Shown: positions 1 to 13,807, counted from the stretch's first letter. The stretch: 64,000 nucleotides of DNA from Glycine soja (GCF_004193775.1 NC_041021.1:38079718-38143717); one strand, 5' to 3'. Translations and numbers: made by a program. The notes: generated from the sequence alone by a model not told the origin.

Positions 1-812
1 GTATTAATCTAAGTTATAGTTGGAAAATAAATAAATAATAATGTATGAATGTTGTCACTCACTGACTATACTACTAGTGAGTACTGAGTACTGTGTAGTG
101 TGTAGGCTCCCTCTGCGCTGCAAAATACAAAGTTGCAATTCATGCACCCTATCCTATCAGATGCGAACAGTGATGATTTAATGTTGTTTGGACTGTTTCA
201 TAACCCATCATTCCATTTGGCCAGGAATTTCCAGCATTCCTTTCCCTTCCTTCTTTACCTTCTGCCATTTCCATCATTATCACACTGACACACTTCAGAA
301 TCAGAGAGAGAGAGAGAGAAAGAGTTTAATTCTCTCCATTCCTTTTGCCTCTCTCTAATGCCATTACCATTACCACGCCACAACCTCTGCACTTTCTGGC
401 ATCTTTTAGAACAATTCCTTCTGATTAGCTGAGAAAACCATTTTGTATCTTTCATCTGTTATAAATGGTCAGCTGCCTCAGCACCCCAATTAAATATCCC
501 ATTTATGATTCATATCCGTGCCACTATTCCCAATTCTTTTTCATCTGTGCCTTCCCTTTTTCTACATAAAATATATAGGGATAAGTGTAATACTATATCA
601 TAATTTCAACATTCTTTTCTAATTTATACTACTATTTATTGGATAATAAATAAAAATATTTTTATTTTTACCAAAAAGACAATTCAATTTGAATCAAATA
701 AAATCGTTATGATTGATGGAAAATTTCGGTGAAATATTTAAGGATACTTTGGTTTAGAGAAAACAAAAACAAAAAGTAAAAAGTGAAATAATTCAATAAG
801 TTATTTTGAATA

Positions 813-858
<46 letters not shown>

Positions 859-2041
859 AATGATATAAATAATTATGCAAAAATAATATCTAGATTAAGT
901 TGATTTATAGAAGTTGAATTCCTTCCAATTGATTCAATTGTGTTTATACTCCAAAACATTGATTTATTGTCATACACCTCTAAATAGGTATTTAAGATTA
1001 ACTTTCCACAACTATTAATGTGAGACAAAAAAATCCTTTAAACAACTGCTTAATTAATTATAAAGAAAACAATCAATATAAAATAAAAGATTAATTAACG
1101 AAGGATAAAAATTGTAAATTTTTCAAATAGGCTTTGTCTCTAGAGCTGCTCTTTCTCTTTTGGTGTGTAAGAATGCGTGGAGTTTTCTTACTTGTTCTTA
1201 TTTAAAAATATAAAAAAATATGATTTCGAATAAATATATTTTAACACCTAAAATCTATCAGAAGGTGAGAAAAGTGAGAATAATATAAGTATGATAGGTG
1301 ACATGACGTAATAAAAAGAAAAAAATAGAAAAAAATGAAATTTGTTAATGAAATGTTTAAAATTATGAGATATTCGAATATTACAGTCCAATTAATAAAT
1401 GAAAAATATTATGTTGTTTAAAATATTGTGATCTAAATGAAATTTCTAAAATGTTGGGATGTTTAAGTATGACTACTCTTTTGATATTAGATCATCACAT
1501 GACTTTAAGTTTGTTTGCTTTTTTGTGTTTTATATTCAGTTTGTAAAATAAACTTAATTTTGTAATATGTTTAAGTATTTTGAAAAGTATATTTACCTAT
1601 TAAAATTTTGTCTAAAAATGTAATTTTGTATAAACATGACTTGAGTTGCATTTCTAAACTTAGTTTCAAATTTAAATTAACCTGAACTTAAATTTACGAA
1701 TGATCTTCGTGACGATTGCATCCTATAGCATGAACTGATTTTCTTTCTTTTGGTTTTTTAAAAAAGAATGTATCGTGTTTGACGTCTTGGCATGCCAAAT
1801 TGTATGTCACGGGTTTAATTTATGATTTTTTTTTTTTACTTTTTGAAATATAACTAGTTTTTTTATGGGTAAGAATCAAAAGGCAAGAATTGTAAAAAAA
1901 AATTATAATAATTTACATATCTTAGTAAGCCAACTGAGTTAGACTACATTGATAAAAAATAGTTAATTAAATCTTTAAAATATAAAAAAATATTAACAAG
2001 AGTATTAATATTCAAATAAATTTCTAAAAGTATGATGAATT
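1..2041. other. AT-rich intergenic DNA, no supportable gene
   Basis: No reading frame here has codon structure or a recognisable domain. Positions 60-560 are less AT-rich, with a GA-rich run near 303-320 and TATAAAT near 461. That resembles promoter or 5'UTR DNA of a gene beyond the left edge, but no exon can be shown. The remainder is AT-rich and uninformative. Confidence 0.6.
815..854. repeat. (AT)20 microsatellite
   Basis: An uninterrupted AT dinucleotide run of about 40 bases in intergenic DNA. It would be a polymorphic SSR marker; no function is implied. Confidence 0.95.
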
Positions 2042-2502
2042 TGTTAAGAGCAAAGAGAGAATTCTTAGTTTTCGAGCCCTAGGCACCTCCAGAAACAAGA
2101 TGAGGAAAGGAAAAAATGTATTATTGCTTGAATTCTTAGATACATTACTCTTCTGTTTATATAGAGTTTTCTACTACAAGCTCTAACGATTCATTTTTCT
2201 GGCATGTAGCCTTGGAAGAAAAGACAAAACGTAAATGGAATCTAATCCTAACAGAATTGTGACGCCTCAGCCGACAAGATGAAATAAAGGTGGATTACTA
2301 CACTGCTGGACACCTTTTGCTGCCAGCTTATTCCACGAAATCCCGCAGATAACGTGGTTTGGTAATGGTCTTTTTTTGCCTTTGTGCTTCCTCTGTGCTT
2401 GCCCCTGTGTTTGATCCTGCTTCTGCTAATTTTGCTTCTTGGATTGCTTTTGAATTTGATTCCTTTTCTGCGTTTGGTTGTTCACTGATTGTGCTTATTT
2501 CT
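2042..2502 (-). repeat. 3' LTR of the gypsy element, 5'-truncated
   Basis: This matches the LTR at 4462 over about 460 bases. It lacks the first roughly 35 bases in element orientation, where the sequence switches abruptly to reverse-transcriptase coding sequence. The truncation defines the deletion junction. Confidence 0.8.
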
Positions 2503-4433
2503 CCGCCATTAAAATCTGATAGTAGCCCTGCATAAGGTCCAATTTGGAGAACCAATTTGCGCCGCCCAGCTCGTCCTAGAGCTCATCGATCGTTGGGATT
2601 GGGAAACGATCCTTAACGGTCAAGGCATTTAAGGCGCAATAGTCAACACAAAAGCGCCAGGAACCATCCCTCTTTTTAACCAGTAGCACCGGCGACGAGA
2701 AGGGGCTCGTGCTCGGGGGAATGATGCCTGACTAAAGCATGTGGTAACCTGTGCTTCAATTTCCTGCTTCTGACAGTAAGGGTACTTGTAGGGTCTGACA
2801 TTGACCGGGGAAGACGCGGGAAGAAGGTGGATATGATGGTTGGTTGGTCGGGACGAGGGTAGTGTGGGCAGTGTTTGGAACAAGATAGCGAATTAATGGA
2901 GGAGGGATTGAATTTCTAGGAGGATGGTTTGGGATGACGGTGGCGGAGGGCAGACTCGGATATGGAAAAACTCACTAACACCGTCAGTCTGAACCATACA
3001 GCGGAGTTGCATGGGAGAGACGACCTCAAGGTCCTGAGTGGTATCCCCTCGAAGCTCGATGATTTTCCCATGGTGAACAAACTTCATGGTAAGGGTGGTG
3101 TAATTGGTCAAGATGGGGCCAAGGGATTTTAACCAGTGGACGCCGAGGACCACGTCGGCGCCACAGATGGGCAGGACATGGAGGTCTGTGGTGAAGGCAT
3201 GGCCTTGTACTTGGATCGTGGCACCAACACACAGTTGATGGGAGTCAATCATATTTCCGTTTCTGAAAAAAACCCGAAGTGGTGGTGTGGGTTGCGCGGC
3301 GAGGTCCAGGTGGCGGACGAGGCGGGCCTGCACAAAATTGTGTGTGCTGCCACCATCAACCAAAATGACGACGAGTTGATTGGCAATACAGCCCAACAAG
3401 CGTAGGGTTTCCGGGGCAGATTGACCCGCAACACATAAAAACTGATTTGGGCCTTAGGCGGTTCAGGTTGGGGTTGGTCTTCCGGGTCTGGGTTAGGGCA
3501 TGGTATTAAAGGGTCTAGGGGTTCATTAGGGTTGTCTTCATCAGCGACAAGGAGAAAGAACCGAGGGGCGCAATGATGCCCTCTCGTGAACTTCTCGTCG
3601 CAGTTGAAGCATAGGCCCCATTCCCGACAGCTAGTCAGCTCGGCGGGGGTGAGGCGCTTGAAAGGCAAGGGTGGCGGTTTAGGCGGGGTGGGTAACAATG
3701 GTAGAGTTGGTGGAGAGGGTGAGCGCGGAGGAAAAATAGTGGGGTTTGACGGTGGGCGTGTCTCGGTGAGTTTTTCTTCCTGGAGATGTGCCAGACCCGC
3801 GACGTGAACCAAGGTGAGCGGCTGAAGCGCCTGCACCTCGCGGCGGATTTCGGGGTCGAACCCGGAGACGAAGCAACTGAGGAGAACGGATGGCGGCAGT
3901 CCAACAATGCGATTGGCCAAAGCTTCAAATTGTGTCAGTTATTCTGTCACGGACCCTTTTTGTGTTAGCTTGAAGAGGATCCCAGTGGGGTCCTCGTACG
4001 GTGAGTGTGCAAAACGAGCCTCGATGGCCTCCAAGAAACTTGCCCAAGTGGTGAGTTGGTGGTTCCGAGTCATCCATTAGAACCAGGCCAACGCCGACCC
4101 CTCCATATAGAAGGAGGCAATGGTGAGGCGCTCCGATTCTGAGGTGGAATGATATGCGAAAAAATGGCTTATTTTGAAAATCCACCCTGATGGGTCGGAG
4201 CCATCAAAGCGAGGCACGTCAACTTTCATTTTTGGTGGGTTGATGGATATGGTATTTGATGCAGGTGTGGGTGAGGAAGACGAAGGTGAGGGAGTAGAGT
4301 TTGCTGTGTGTTCAAGGTTGGCTACCCGAAGGAGTAAATCTTCGAGCTTCTCAATGACTTGGAGCTGGCTAGAGGCTAGTTTAGAGATAACATCCTCAAT
4401 ACATTCGAGACTAGACCGGTTGGGATCAACCAT
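2503..4433 (-). pseudogene. gypsy gag-protease-partial RT, broken
   Basis: Reading the minus strand, gag starts at 4433 (MVDPNRSS). It has a Retrotrans_gag-like stretch (VPRFDGSDPSGWIF, then EGSALAWF), a proline-rich segment and a zinc knuckle of the form CFNCDEKFTRGHHC near 3590. Next comes a retropepsin-like domain (LVDGGSTHNF, 3360 region), where the usual D-S/T-G active site reads D-G-G. Then come RT blocks ([13 protein letters not shown] near 2650; NWFSKLDLM near 2550) ending at the deletion junction. Stop codons interrupt gag near 4079 and 3943, and the frame shifts between gag and protease near 3420. It is a decayed relic with no function. Confidence 0.85.
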
Positions 4434-4461
4434 GGGGGGATAGAAATGAAAGCACCAAATT

Positions 4462-4957
4462 TGTTAAAAGCAAAGAGAGAATTCCTAGCTTTCGAGGCCT
4501 AGGCACCTCCAGAAACAAGATGAGGAAAGGAAATCTGTATTATTGCTTGAATCCTTAGATACATTGCTCTTCTGTTTATATAGAGTTTTCTACTACAAGC
4601 TCTAACGATTCGTTTTTCTGGTATGTAGCCTTGGAAGAAAAGACAAAACACAAATGGAATCTAATCCTAATAGAATTGTGCCACCTCAGCCGACAAGATG
4701 AAATAAAGATGGATTGCTATGCTACTGGGCACCTGTTTCTGCCATCTCATTCCACGAAATCCCGCAGGTAACATGGTTTGGTAATGGTCCTTTTTGGCCT
4801 TTGTGCTTTCTCTGTGCTTGCCCCTGTGTTTGATCCTGCTTCTGCTAATTTCGCTTCTTGGATTGCTTTTGAATTTGGTTCCTTTTCTACGTTTGGTTGT
4901 TCTCTGATTGTGCTTGTTTCTTCTACATTTTGTTGCTCTGTGTATTCATTTGTATCA
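4462..4957 (-). repeat. 5' LTR of the gypsy element
   Basis: About 496 bases with TG...CA ends on the minus strand. It is the full-length copy of the repeat that recurs at 2042-2502. Immediately inside it on the minus strand is a TTTGGTGCTTTCATT-type sequence, which may be the primer-binding site. It is not the common tRNA-iMet site. Confidence 0.8.
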
Positions 4958-7900
4958 AATTAATTAAAAAAATTAAATTATTAATTAAAAAAATAAATAA
5001 CAAATCAATTAATGTCTAAAATTATGTTCAAAATAAATCAGATAATAAAAAATAGTAAATACTAAATATACTAGTTTTTTTTTTGAAAAATTATGATCAT
5101 AATTGAGTGCTTTCTTTCCCACCTCACTATTTATCACATCTAACACTTTTTCTCTATGTCTTTTCTCTTTTCCCCTAGGACCCGTTTATTTGGCCTATCT
5201 CTTGTATGCTCATAACACTAGGGATAGAAAAAACATTTGCCTATATGAGTAAAATCCGTAACAATTAGAAGAATAACTAAATGGATAACTATAAATAATT
5301 GGCATTTTAGTTTGTGCATTGTACATGAAAAATGTTTATTTATACAAATAAATAAATATTTTTAAATTTATACATCATGTTGTAACTAAGATATGTAATC
5401 AATAAATATAAATATTTGTATACTTATAAATTATATTTTAGATTTATGATAATTAATTTACATTGTTAAACAATTTAGTTGATATTAAAAGTATAAGGAG
5501 ATATATCATATACATATTAAGAGAGTAAATTATAAAATTATTTTCGGAAATTTTGTAAAATTACATAAATATTTCATGCTTTTAAAATATCTACACTAAC
5601 TTTTTCTTTAGAAGGGTCGGATGTAATATTTTTTTATTTAAAAAAAGGATGTAATATTTTTCAAATAATTAAGAATATGTCAGTGGATATTTTTAAAACA
5701 ACTTTAGATGTGCGCCTTAACTTTAAATGCGTGAACCAGTTCTCTTTTCTAAGACTCTTCTATATTAAATCTATCACAGGATAAGAGGGATAATGTAATG
5801 TAATGTACATGTGGGTTTCAGTATATATTTTTTAAATAACTAAGAAAGATAAGTGTAAAATAAATAAAGTAAGACAATATTTGTATAAGTTTACGATACT
5901 TCAGAGAGTATTAGTGTAAACAAACAATATTCTAAATAACAATAATATTGCGTTTTAATTTAGTATTTTTATCAATCAAACAACTTTATTTCAACTATTT
6001 TCTCTATATTTTACTTTGTTTTTCTTTAACCAATTTTTTTTAATTTCTAACGTATTTCTCACTCATTTCTCTTATTTTATTTTCTCTCGTTTATTTACTT
6101 CCATTCTCTCTTTTATGTAAACAAAACACAAAAAAAAAAAAACTTAACCAATATCCGAATGCGAAGCGGATACAGATTTTCAACTAACAAGGTGGATAAC
6201 AAGAGATTGCTAACAATACCTTCCCAGTTTCCCAAGTCGCACCATGTTGTCATCCGTACATCTACATGCATCACTCACCAACGCACCATTGTCGTAAGTC
6301 TGGGCATACACAATTCTTAATGCTTGACCTTTAATACATGAGTCCTGATAAGGTGAGATTTTGATTAGAGAATAACACTAAATATAATTTAAAAATTGTA
6401 TCTAAATTTTATTTAGTGACATTATTAGAAAAGTATGAGATATTAACATATTAAAATTTCAAGTGTGTGTCGTGAACTTTCTCATTGATTAAGATTATGG
6501 TGTTTGGTACAAGTAACAATAAATATTCTAACATTTTTGAGAAAGTATTATGAAAATAAAAGTTTGTTAATTATGTTTGCTGGGAAAAAAAAAATAAAAA
6601 TTCTATGCATAAAACAATATATAATAAGCCTTAGTAATAAAAACATCTCTCCTTCTGAACTCCCTTGTACACACAGTACGATAACATACCTGGTATAATA
6701 ATTAAATTATACACAGACCAAATTATATGATTAAAGGTTCACATAGAATAAACAACATGAATAAAGTTGATGATGGTGTAAATTAATGTGTTACTTTTAG
6801 TAGCTTCGATCAAACTTGAATTTAAGACTAAAAATCATATTTATAATACAACATAATTTGTTATGTTGCAAAACATAATTAATTATTTTGCACATTTTTT
6901 TACCATTTTTGTGCAACTTGTTGTCTCTCTTGGCAATTTCTTTTTTATTTGTGAGTTTATCTTGTTTTTGTTTTTTTTTTCCAATATTTCATTGCAATTT
7001 CATCCTACTAAACAATTAATATTCTCTCACTTCTACTATTTTTCTCAGTAGTTTTTGGTTGAAAAGAAGAAAATATAGGGAAAAAGTAGGTGCGTGAGGA
7101 AAAAAAAAGTTAGAATTAGAGGAACAAATGAGGTAAAAATAAATACAAAATAAGAAAAGATAAATAGAAAATAAATGGACTTTTAGGCTTTTAAAACTAA
7201 AAATAAAGGAACAATAAAAGTTAATTTTTTATTTAGTTTGACAAAAATTTAAAAAGAAAAATAAATAGTTATATAACACTTTTTATTCTTAATCAAAAGC
7301 ATAAGTTAAGTTAGTCTCACATTAAATAAAAAATAAATAGATTAATGATTCAAAAATAAAATTCTAAATAAAAAAATGCAATTATTTTCTCCATCTGTGA
7401 CTAGATTAGTTTTTTTTTTTCCCATCACTTAGATAATATTTGAACAAATAGAGTTAATGTAAAAAAATTGAATCAAAGTTGTAATATTTAATATTTTTAA
7501 AAACAGCTGTATAGTTTTTATGTTGACCTAATTACACATTTTACTACTCAATAATTATTATAATCATTTTATGAATTTTATTACTCAAACTTTTTTTTTC
7601 CTCATTTTATCATCATACTCAATTTCTAATTTTCACACATTTTATCAAGCCTTAGAAAATATAGTAATGTTTTTTGTCGCTAATATTATTTTATTATCAA
7701 TAAAATGTATGAAAAATTAAAACACGATGATAATAAAAAAAATGATAAAATACATAAAAATAAAACTTTAATGATACAATTTACAAAATAATGATAAATG
7801 AGTAATAAACTTGTTTTTGCCTGGAAGTAACAAACCTTTATGCTATCTATTTCTATAACAGTTGTAACTTCATTCATTATTATAATATTATCAAAAATGA

Positions 7901-10365
7901 AAGTATATAAATATTGAGAATATAATAAAGAGAGTTGATTGATTGATATTGATGGCACATTCCAGCTGTGTAGATTGACAATAGTTCAGAGTTGAAATTC
8001 CACATACGGAATTCATCACGTTGACGTAAAGATCCTTCCAACGATCCCAGCCGTTGATTTCTCACGGGGTAACTTCGAGGTGACAGGGATCTGATCTGAT
8101 TTATTTTTGGTGTCAACTTGGGATTGGAAAGGGAAATTTCGTACCCAAATGTTGCTGGTTTGGCTTTTGTTGTAATTATTTGTTCTATACCTTTGATTTT
8201 CTTGTTTGGCTCATGTTAATCACTCGCTAAATCCTAATCCTCTTGCATGTCATGTGTGTGTTTGACTTGGCTTTTCAATTTTTTTTTTTCTTGACAAGAA
8301 AGGTATTCCCTAGGACCTTTGCCCAAATGTCTAGTCAGGAATTCATAAGTCATTTTGAGTTTTTCGCCTCTTTTAGGACAAACAGATGTGATAAATTATT
8401 CCTCATAATTATCTATATATCTATTTTCTTATAACTTTTTTAAGAAAACTAGCTAGTACTAGTAATAATCTGTAGAGATACACCACCTTGAAAAGCATGC
8501 CTTTGTGTCACATTATTTTGCTTTAATTCGTTGACCGAATAAATAGCACCTCATATATCTTTTTTATGTTTAGATATAAAAATGAAAAACAAAAAATAAA
8601 TTTTAAAGATATTTGGCTACGATTATCTTATACTAATCCAGACATCTTAGACGCCTAATATGTTTTAAATTTAATATTTGTTAATAATTTTTTTATTATT
8701 AATTAAAAATAATATTGTAAGTTCTCATTCAGTGTGTTTGGATGAGAATAGATAAAAATGTATTTTGTTTTATGTAGTTAAAGATTAAATATAAAAAAAG
8801 GAGAAACAGTGAAGTTTTAAAAATAAAATTCAAAACTTTATTTTCTTCAATCACATACACACATTTTTTTATTTCCAATCAAATAGCTTTGTTGTTAAAA
8901 AGTAGAAAGGAAAGAAAACACATATAATAAAATATTTAATTTTATTTAGTTGAATAGAAAATAAAAATAAATACTTCAAAATTAAAATTCATTTTTTCCT
9001 TCAATTTAAATAAAATTCTCTCTCTCTCTCTTCATTTTTCTTCTTCCCAACCAAATGGAGCCTATGTGACATGCTTTGATGTTAAAAAATAGAAATCTTT
9101 CCCATGTCATAGCACCATTAAGCAAAATTGAGTCTTTGTTCATGTATATGACAAATACATAACAAATTTATCTTTAGTTTAACTAAAAAGAATAATAAAA
9201 ATTTAGAAGCTCCTCATGCTGCATAGTTCATGTATAGTTTGTTTGAAATTTGAAATAAGATGGATAAATAGTGAAGTTGACTATTTCATGGCAAAAAAGG
9301 TAAATGCATTTCAAAATTTTAATTTTCAGGGTGGAAAATAGAATATGTAAGTTTTGTAATTCTACAACTTCCCATGCACGTCCAGGTGGCACCACAGCAG
9401 CGTATTACTTGGCACACAGGTAACCCAAGTTTACTTAGAGCGGGAACAGCGTGGGACCCACGGAAAGGGTAAAACCGTCTTTGAAACATTGTAACAAGGG
9501 CAGATCTGTCATATTGTGTTGGACAATAATGATATCGCATTCACACATTATTCATTCATACGTACGAATACTATAAAACAATAATAAGAAGGAAAATCAG
9601 AAAAGCATTTTCATGGGGTCTTACACAGTGATCATGACGACGTTGGCGTATGTAGCAGTGGTCATATTCTAATGAATAAGTCTTTGGAGAGAGAAGGGAA
9701 AAGTGGTATGTGTGTGTGAGAGAGAGAAGCAAAGGTCAAAGCGAGGCAGTTGAGTAATTGCAACACCGTGGGGTGGGAAGATAGTACTACCCATTATATT
9801 GGCAATTGCATTGCAATGCATAGGTGTAATCATTTCGTGGAAGGGTCAGTGCAAACAAGATCAGAAGCCTCCTCGTGATTTTTTTATCTGAGAAAAAGTG
9901 TTTTGGGTTTTCTGCTTTTTGGGGATTTCAGTTTTTGAGTTGTGTGTGTGTAGTTTCTGTTCCCTTCTTTATTTATTTATTTGTTTTCTCGTTGGCAACT
10001 CAAAGGTACAGCAACCACCATATATCAGGTAGTATTATCAGTGTGTGACTCCTAAGGAATTTGCAGATCCCCTACACATATCTTCTTCGTCTTTTCCTTT
10101 TCTCTCGTGATATTCCTCTTCTCTCTCCCTTTTGCTCCCTCTGGTTTCTCTTTGGGTGGGGAGCAAAAAGGTCTTGCTTTTCTCTCTGATATACTATGTA
10201 TGCAAGACACGGGCGAGAGGTGGAGAAGGAACTATAGTTCTTGAGGGGAAGACGTATATATATGTACCCTTTTGGTGTTGAGGAACTAAAACAAACACAA
10301 GAAAAGTGAAGGTCTTTTTGACTCTACCAAGGGTACGTTTGGATATATATTTAGTTCAGGGAAAA
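4958..10365. other. Intergenic DNA upstream of the GARP gene
   Basis: About 5.4 kb of mostly AT-rich sequence with no coding region that can be supported; the frames present are short and lack domains. From about 9300 the composition becomes more balanced. The 9700-10360 stretch has pyrimidine-rich tracts and runs of GA and GT typical of a plant 5' leader, so the promoter and 5'UTR of the downstream transcription factor probably lie at 9300-10365. The transcription start is not determinable by eye. Confidence 0.5.
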
Positions 10366-13300
10366 ATGGGTAGTTGTGGAAGAGAAGGATCAGTGAGACA
10401 ATATGTAAGATCGAAGGTTCCTCGTTTAAGGTGGACTCCTGAGCTGCACCGTTGCTTTGTTCATGCTATTGATAGCCTTGGAGGCCACCATAGTAAGTAC
10501 TGTTGTTGTTTTTGGATTTATGGATCCGTTTTCACTATGATGAATTTCTGATCATTTTTTTGGGTTAATTTCAGAGGCTACTCCGAAGCTTGTTCTTCAG
10601 TTGATGGATGTTAAAGGGCTCACGATTTCACACGTCAAGAGCCATCTTCAGGTTAGAAACATAGAATAAAATGTTTTTTTAATGAGTAGTCAAAGTTTTG
10701 GTGATGCATGGTTATTTTTAATATCGGGTGTTGTTTACTAATATTGGGTTTCTCTCTTTATCCAAACCAGATGTACAGAAGCATGAGGGGTGACTTGGGC
10801 AGACAAGGTACCGAACCTTCTTTACTGCAAAAGCACATGAACAAGGAGAGAGCATATATTAATCTTTAGTCCCCTGATGATGATATATGATCATGGCTCC
10901 TCAATGCCTCCTTCTTCTGCTTATAGTAATCCTATTTGTCTGTCATATATACGCGGGAATTTAATTTAGACCATGCTTTGTGCATTGAATGCTGATTGTT
11001 GTTTCTTCTCTTGGTACATATTAAACTTCAAAAACAAAGCCTATGAACTCTCACTTATGCACAAGTTTGGGAAATCTGCGACTGAGTGGCACATTTATTA
11101 GTCTTTTTTCATGCCAAAATAGTGTAGCAAGAATAATAAGTCAATGCCCTTTTAAATCTTCCTCTAATGGCATTTTGATGAAATCCACAACTTTTTTTTT
11201 TTTTTTTTTTGTATTCTCCCTCCATTCCATACACAACTAAGGTCGTTACTGGCTTGTGTTCAAAACACCACGCATTAATTAATTGTTTCATAAAAAAAAA
11301 TATAATCTCATTTTTTTTTTATTTCACAATGTGCATGTCAGGTAGGACACCCTCCCAACATAGGAACCAATCTTTTGAGGAGCATGATGATGGATGTGTT
11401 GATGAAGGGAATGATGTTGGTGTTGAGTACTCTTGTTCGAAACCAATGGGAAGAGAATCTGATTCCTTCTTCGGCCACAGTAATCTCCCTCCAAAAAGGT
11501 AAGCCTATGTAAAATCTTTATTATTTTTTCTTTCTCCCTTGAAATAATTTCAGACTTTTCAAACGTCAAAAAAAGTGGTGTGTGTATGTGTGGGAGAGAA
11601 GCAAAAGGGTTTGGTATTTGGCTTGCCTTGATGATCTTTTTGCGTTATTTATTTTTTCTTTCTGAGGCTAACTTTAACTTTTTTGGTTCTTTTGAAAATC
11701 CTTTTCGTTTGGATTCTGTACTCAGAGCAAGAATCGAGACGAGGAGTTCCATCTCAGAGAGCCTGCAGTGCAGCCAAAGATTATGTGATGCAGTTCAAAA
11801 TCCGTACTGTTTTTATGATTATCTGCAACAGAAGAAGCCCATGGCTGATGAGCACAAGGAGTTCTCAACATGGCAGCAGGCACAACCCCATTCCCTTCTG
11901 TTTCCAGAATTTCCCAACCACACTTCATTCAATTCTCCTAACCAACAATCTGATTTCCTTCAGGTGCTAAAAAAACAACCTTTTCTTCTTCTCTTCTCTT
12001 TTCTGCTACTTAATTAATATGTGAATTTATCTTACTACCACTAGCTTTTTATCTGGGGTGAAGTGTTATGCTGGTTATGGGTAGTTTTTTGTAAGATAAA
12101 ATAACACTTAGATATCATTCACTTTTGGTGCTTTTGCTTAATTAGAATTTGAGTTTTACTTCCATAATGCACATAATAATAGTTTGTATTAAATGTTAAC
12201 ATTTAATGTAAAATTTTGTAACGTAGATTATCAACATAAAACTCTTTTTTATTAAATAATAGGACAAGAATAGTATATGCTATAAAAGAAAGAATGTATG
12301 TAAGTTTTGTCCTTAATTTTTTTTTAATTTTTCTATGCCATGCCGAGCCCAAGATGACGAATCCATAGGGTTCCAAACACTCCACTTTTGTTCAGTAGGA
12401 TCTTACGTTTCGCCTGTCAATTATGCACAGCTTTTGGGATTACGTTGTGTGTTAAATGGGAAACCGTTGGTTAATTTCTCAGCTACCTCTGCCTTTTTCT
12501 TTTTCTTTCTGTCTCTCTTTTTAAAAAAGAAAATGTATTAAATTATTAACTTGTTCTTAGGTTGAAACAAGAAACTCTTGGTAGAGCTCGTGTTATTATT
12601 AAAATAAATATTGCCTTGAAATAAGTTCTTCTAACTTCTTTTAGAAAGCTTTGTTGTATCGACGTTAAAAGATCTGTTTAGTGTTTACGCTTTGCAGCTG
12701 TATTTTTTTTTTGCCTATTTTTATTTACTTTGTTCTCACTCACGAAGTTGGTTTTTTGAGAACCACGCTTGTGTATACGAGCGAAATGAAGTGGGCTAAA
12801 ATAAGAAAACGTGAAGTGTTGAACATAGGTACGTTACTTTATGTAAACATTTAATCGCCTTATGGAGTGGTTACCTGTTTTGGTCCCCTTGTACGACTAG
12901 AGAGCATGTTTAGTGGGAATTGAGGGGGCTTGTAATTTTCCAAAATTTATCATGGCTGCAATGTGGCCGAAAGGGTCATCATAGCTTCTAATTTATATGA
13001 GTTTTTTCACATTCAGTGGTCCTCCCAAATTATTGAAATTCTGACTTTTTATATGGAAATTTATCCTATGCCCTTTATTGCATCTATACGGATTTTTCTT
13101 TTAAAGGTAGAGGCCCTACTACTTGGACTTAACCTCAAGTTCTTCCTACACCATAAAATACAAAACATATAATTGGTGTTCAAATCTAGTATGTGGATAT
13201 ATGGATATGAAGTATAGTATTTCATAAGAATTTTTTTTAATTACACAACATCTATTTGTTCAAATCTTCACATCTGCGTACGTGGTAAATACTTGTAATA

Positions 13301-13807
13301 ATTAATAAAAACAAATGGCAAGTAGGGTGTTATTAGGAACACTGTTTTTCAAAAAGAACTACTACCTGCTTTTCTTTCTTCATTTTTCCCTTTCTAGTAT
13401 TATTTCAGTACATGCATTAGGAGGAATAGTCACCAAATGTGGGATAACTCTTTCCTATAATGGATGTTTCCCTTGCACAAGTGAGAATAATTAGTCACTA
13501 TTTGCTTACGTGTGTGTTCTCCTCGTTATAGGTTACTAAATTAAATGAAGGAAAGAGCACTTCACAGCCTAGTAATGTACTTGTGAACACTACTACTGAG
13601 ACAGCTATTGCAGAAGTTGAAGATGAATTGTCATTATCGCTCACATTGCCAAATCCTTCACCTCAGAGTTCAGGCAGTGAGATAAGTGAGGCAATCTCAT
13701 CATGCCCTGGGTTTGGCAACAACTACAAGGACTGCTCTAGTTCATCCACTCACACTCTCAAAGAAAGAATTAATTTGGACCTATCTTTAGCCCTATGTGG
13801 CAATTGA
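10366..13807 (+). CDS. GARP (G2-like) MYB-type transcription factor with EAR motifs
   Basis: Predicted nuclear DNA-binding protein of 303 aa from six exons: 10366-10492, 10575-10651, 10771-10807, 11342-11498, 11726-11963 and 13532-13807. All introns are GT-AG and frame is kept throughout. Residues 18-71 form the single MYB-like GARP domain: VPRLRWTPELHRCFVHAI, then TPKLVLQLMDVKGLTISH and the SHLQMYR signature. Exons 1-3 split this domain as is usual in the family. Two LxLxL motifs follow, LSLSLTL at about 245-251 and LDLSLAL at about 294-300, just before the stop. These are EAR motifs, which in plants recruit TOPLESS-type co-repressors, so it is inferred to be a repressor. The closest family is the unnamed Arabidopsis At2g40260/At2g38300-type group, which also includes rice MOF1. 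Target genes and organ of action cannot be read from sequence. The start ATG was chosen because it directly precedes the conserved VRxYVRS leader. Confidence 0.95.
11192..11211. repeat. poly-T run in intron 3 of the GARP gene
   Basis: A T homopolymer of about 20 bases upstream of the exon 4 acceptor. It probably lengthens the intron's pyrimidine tract and is prone to length variation. Confidence 0.8.

Larger units (their letters stand above)
2042..4957 (-). mobile_element. Deleted Ty3/gypsy LTR retrotransposon
   Basis: Two direct repeats flank a minus-strand gag-protease-partial RT region. The 5' LTR (4462-4957) begins TGATAC and ends AACA on the minus strand; the 3' LTR is 2042-2502. The copies agree closely over about 460 bases. 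The internal region stops inside the reverse transcriptase and joins the 3' LTR directly at about 2502/2503. The rest of RT, RNase H, integrase and about 35 bases of the LTR are therefore missing. A possible 4-bp target duplication, AATT, lies just outside both ends (2038-2041 and 4958-4961), but this is weak in AT-rich DNA. The element cannot be autonomous. Confidence 0.88.

Noticed and set aside
255..455. Minus-strand 66-aa frame near the left edge
   Set aside because: No domain; it overlaps a GA-rich leader-like stretch and no splice partner is visible.
3586..4443. Plus-strand frames over the gypsy gag region
   Set aside because: They are antisense shadows of the gag and protease frames on the minus strand.
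11580..12017. A separate 145-aa gene inside the GARP locus
   Set aside because: Only 11726-11963 is coding, as exon 5; the rest of that frame is intron sequence.
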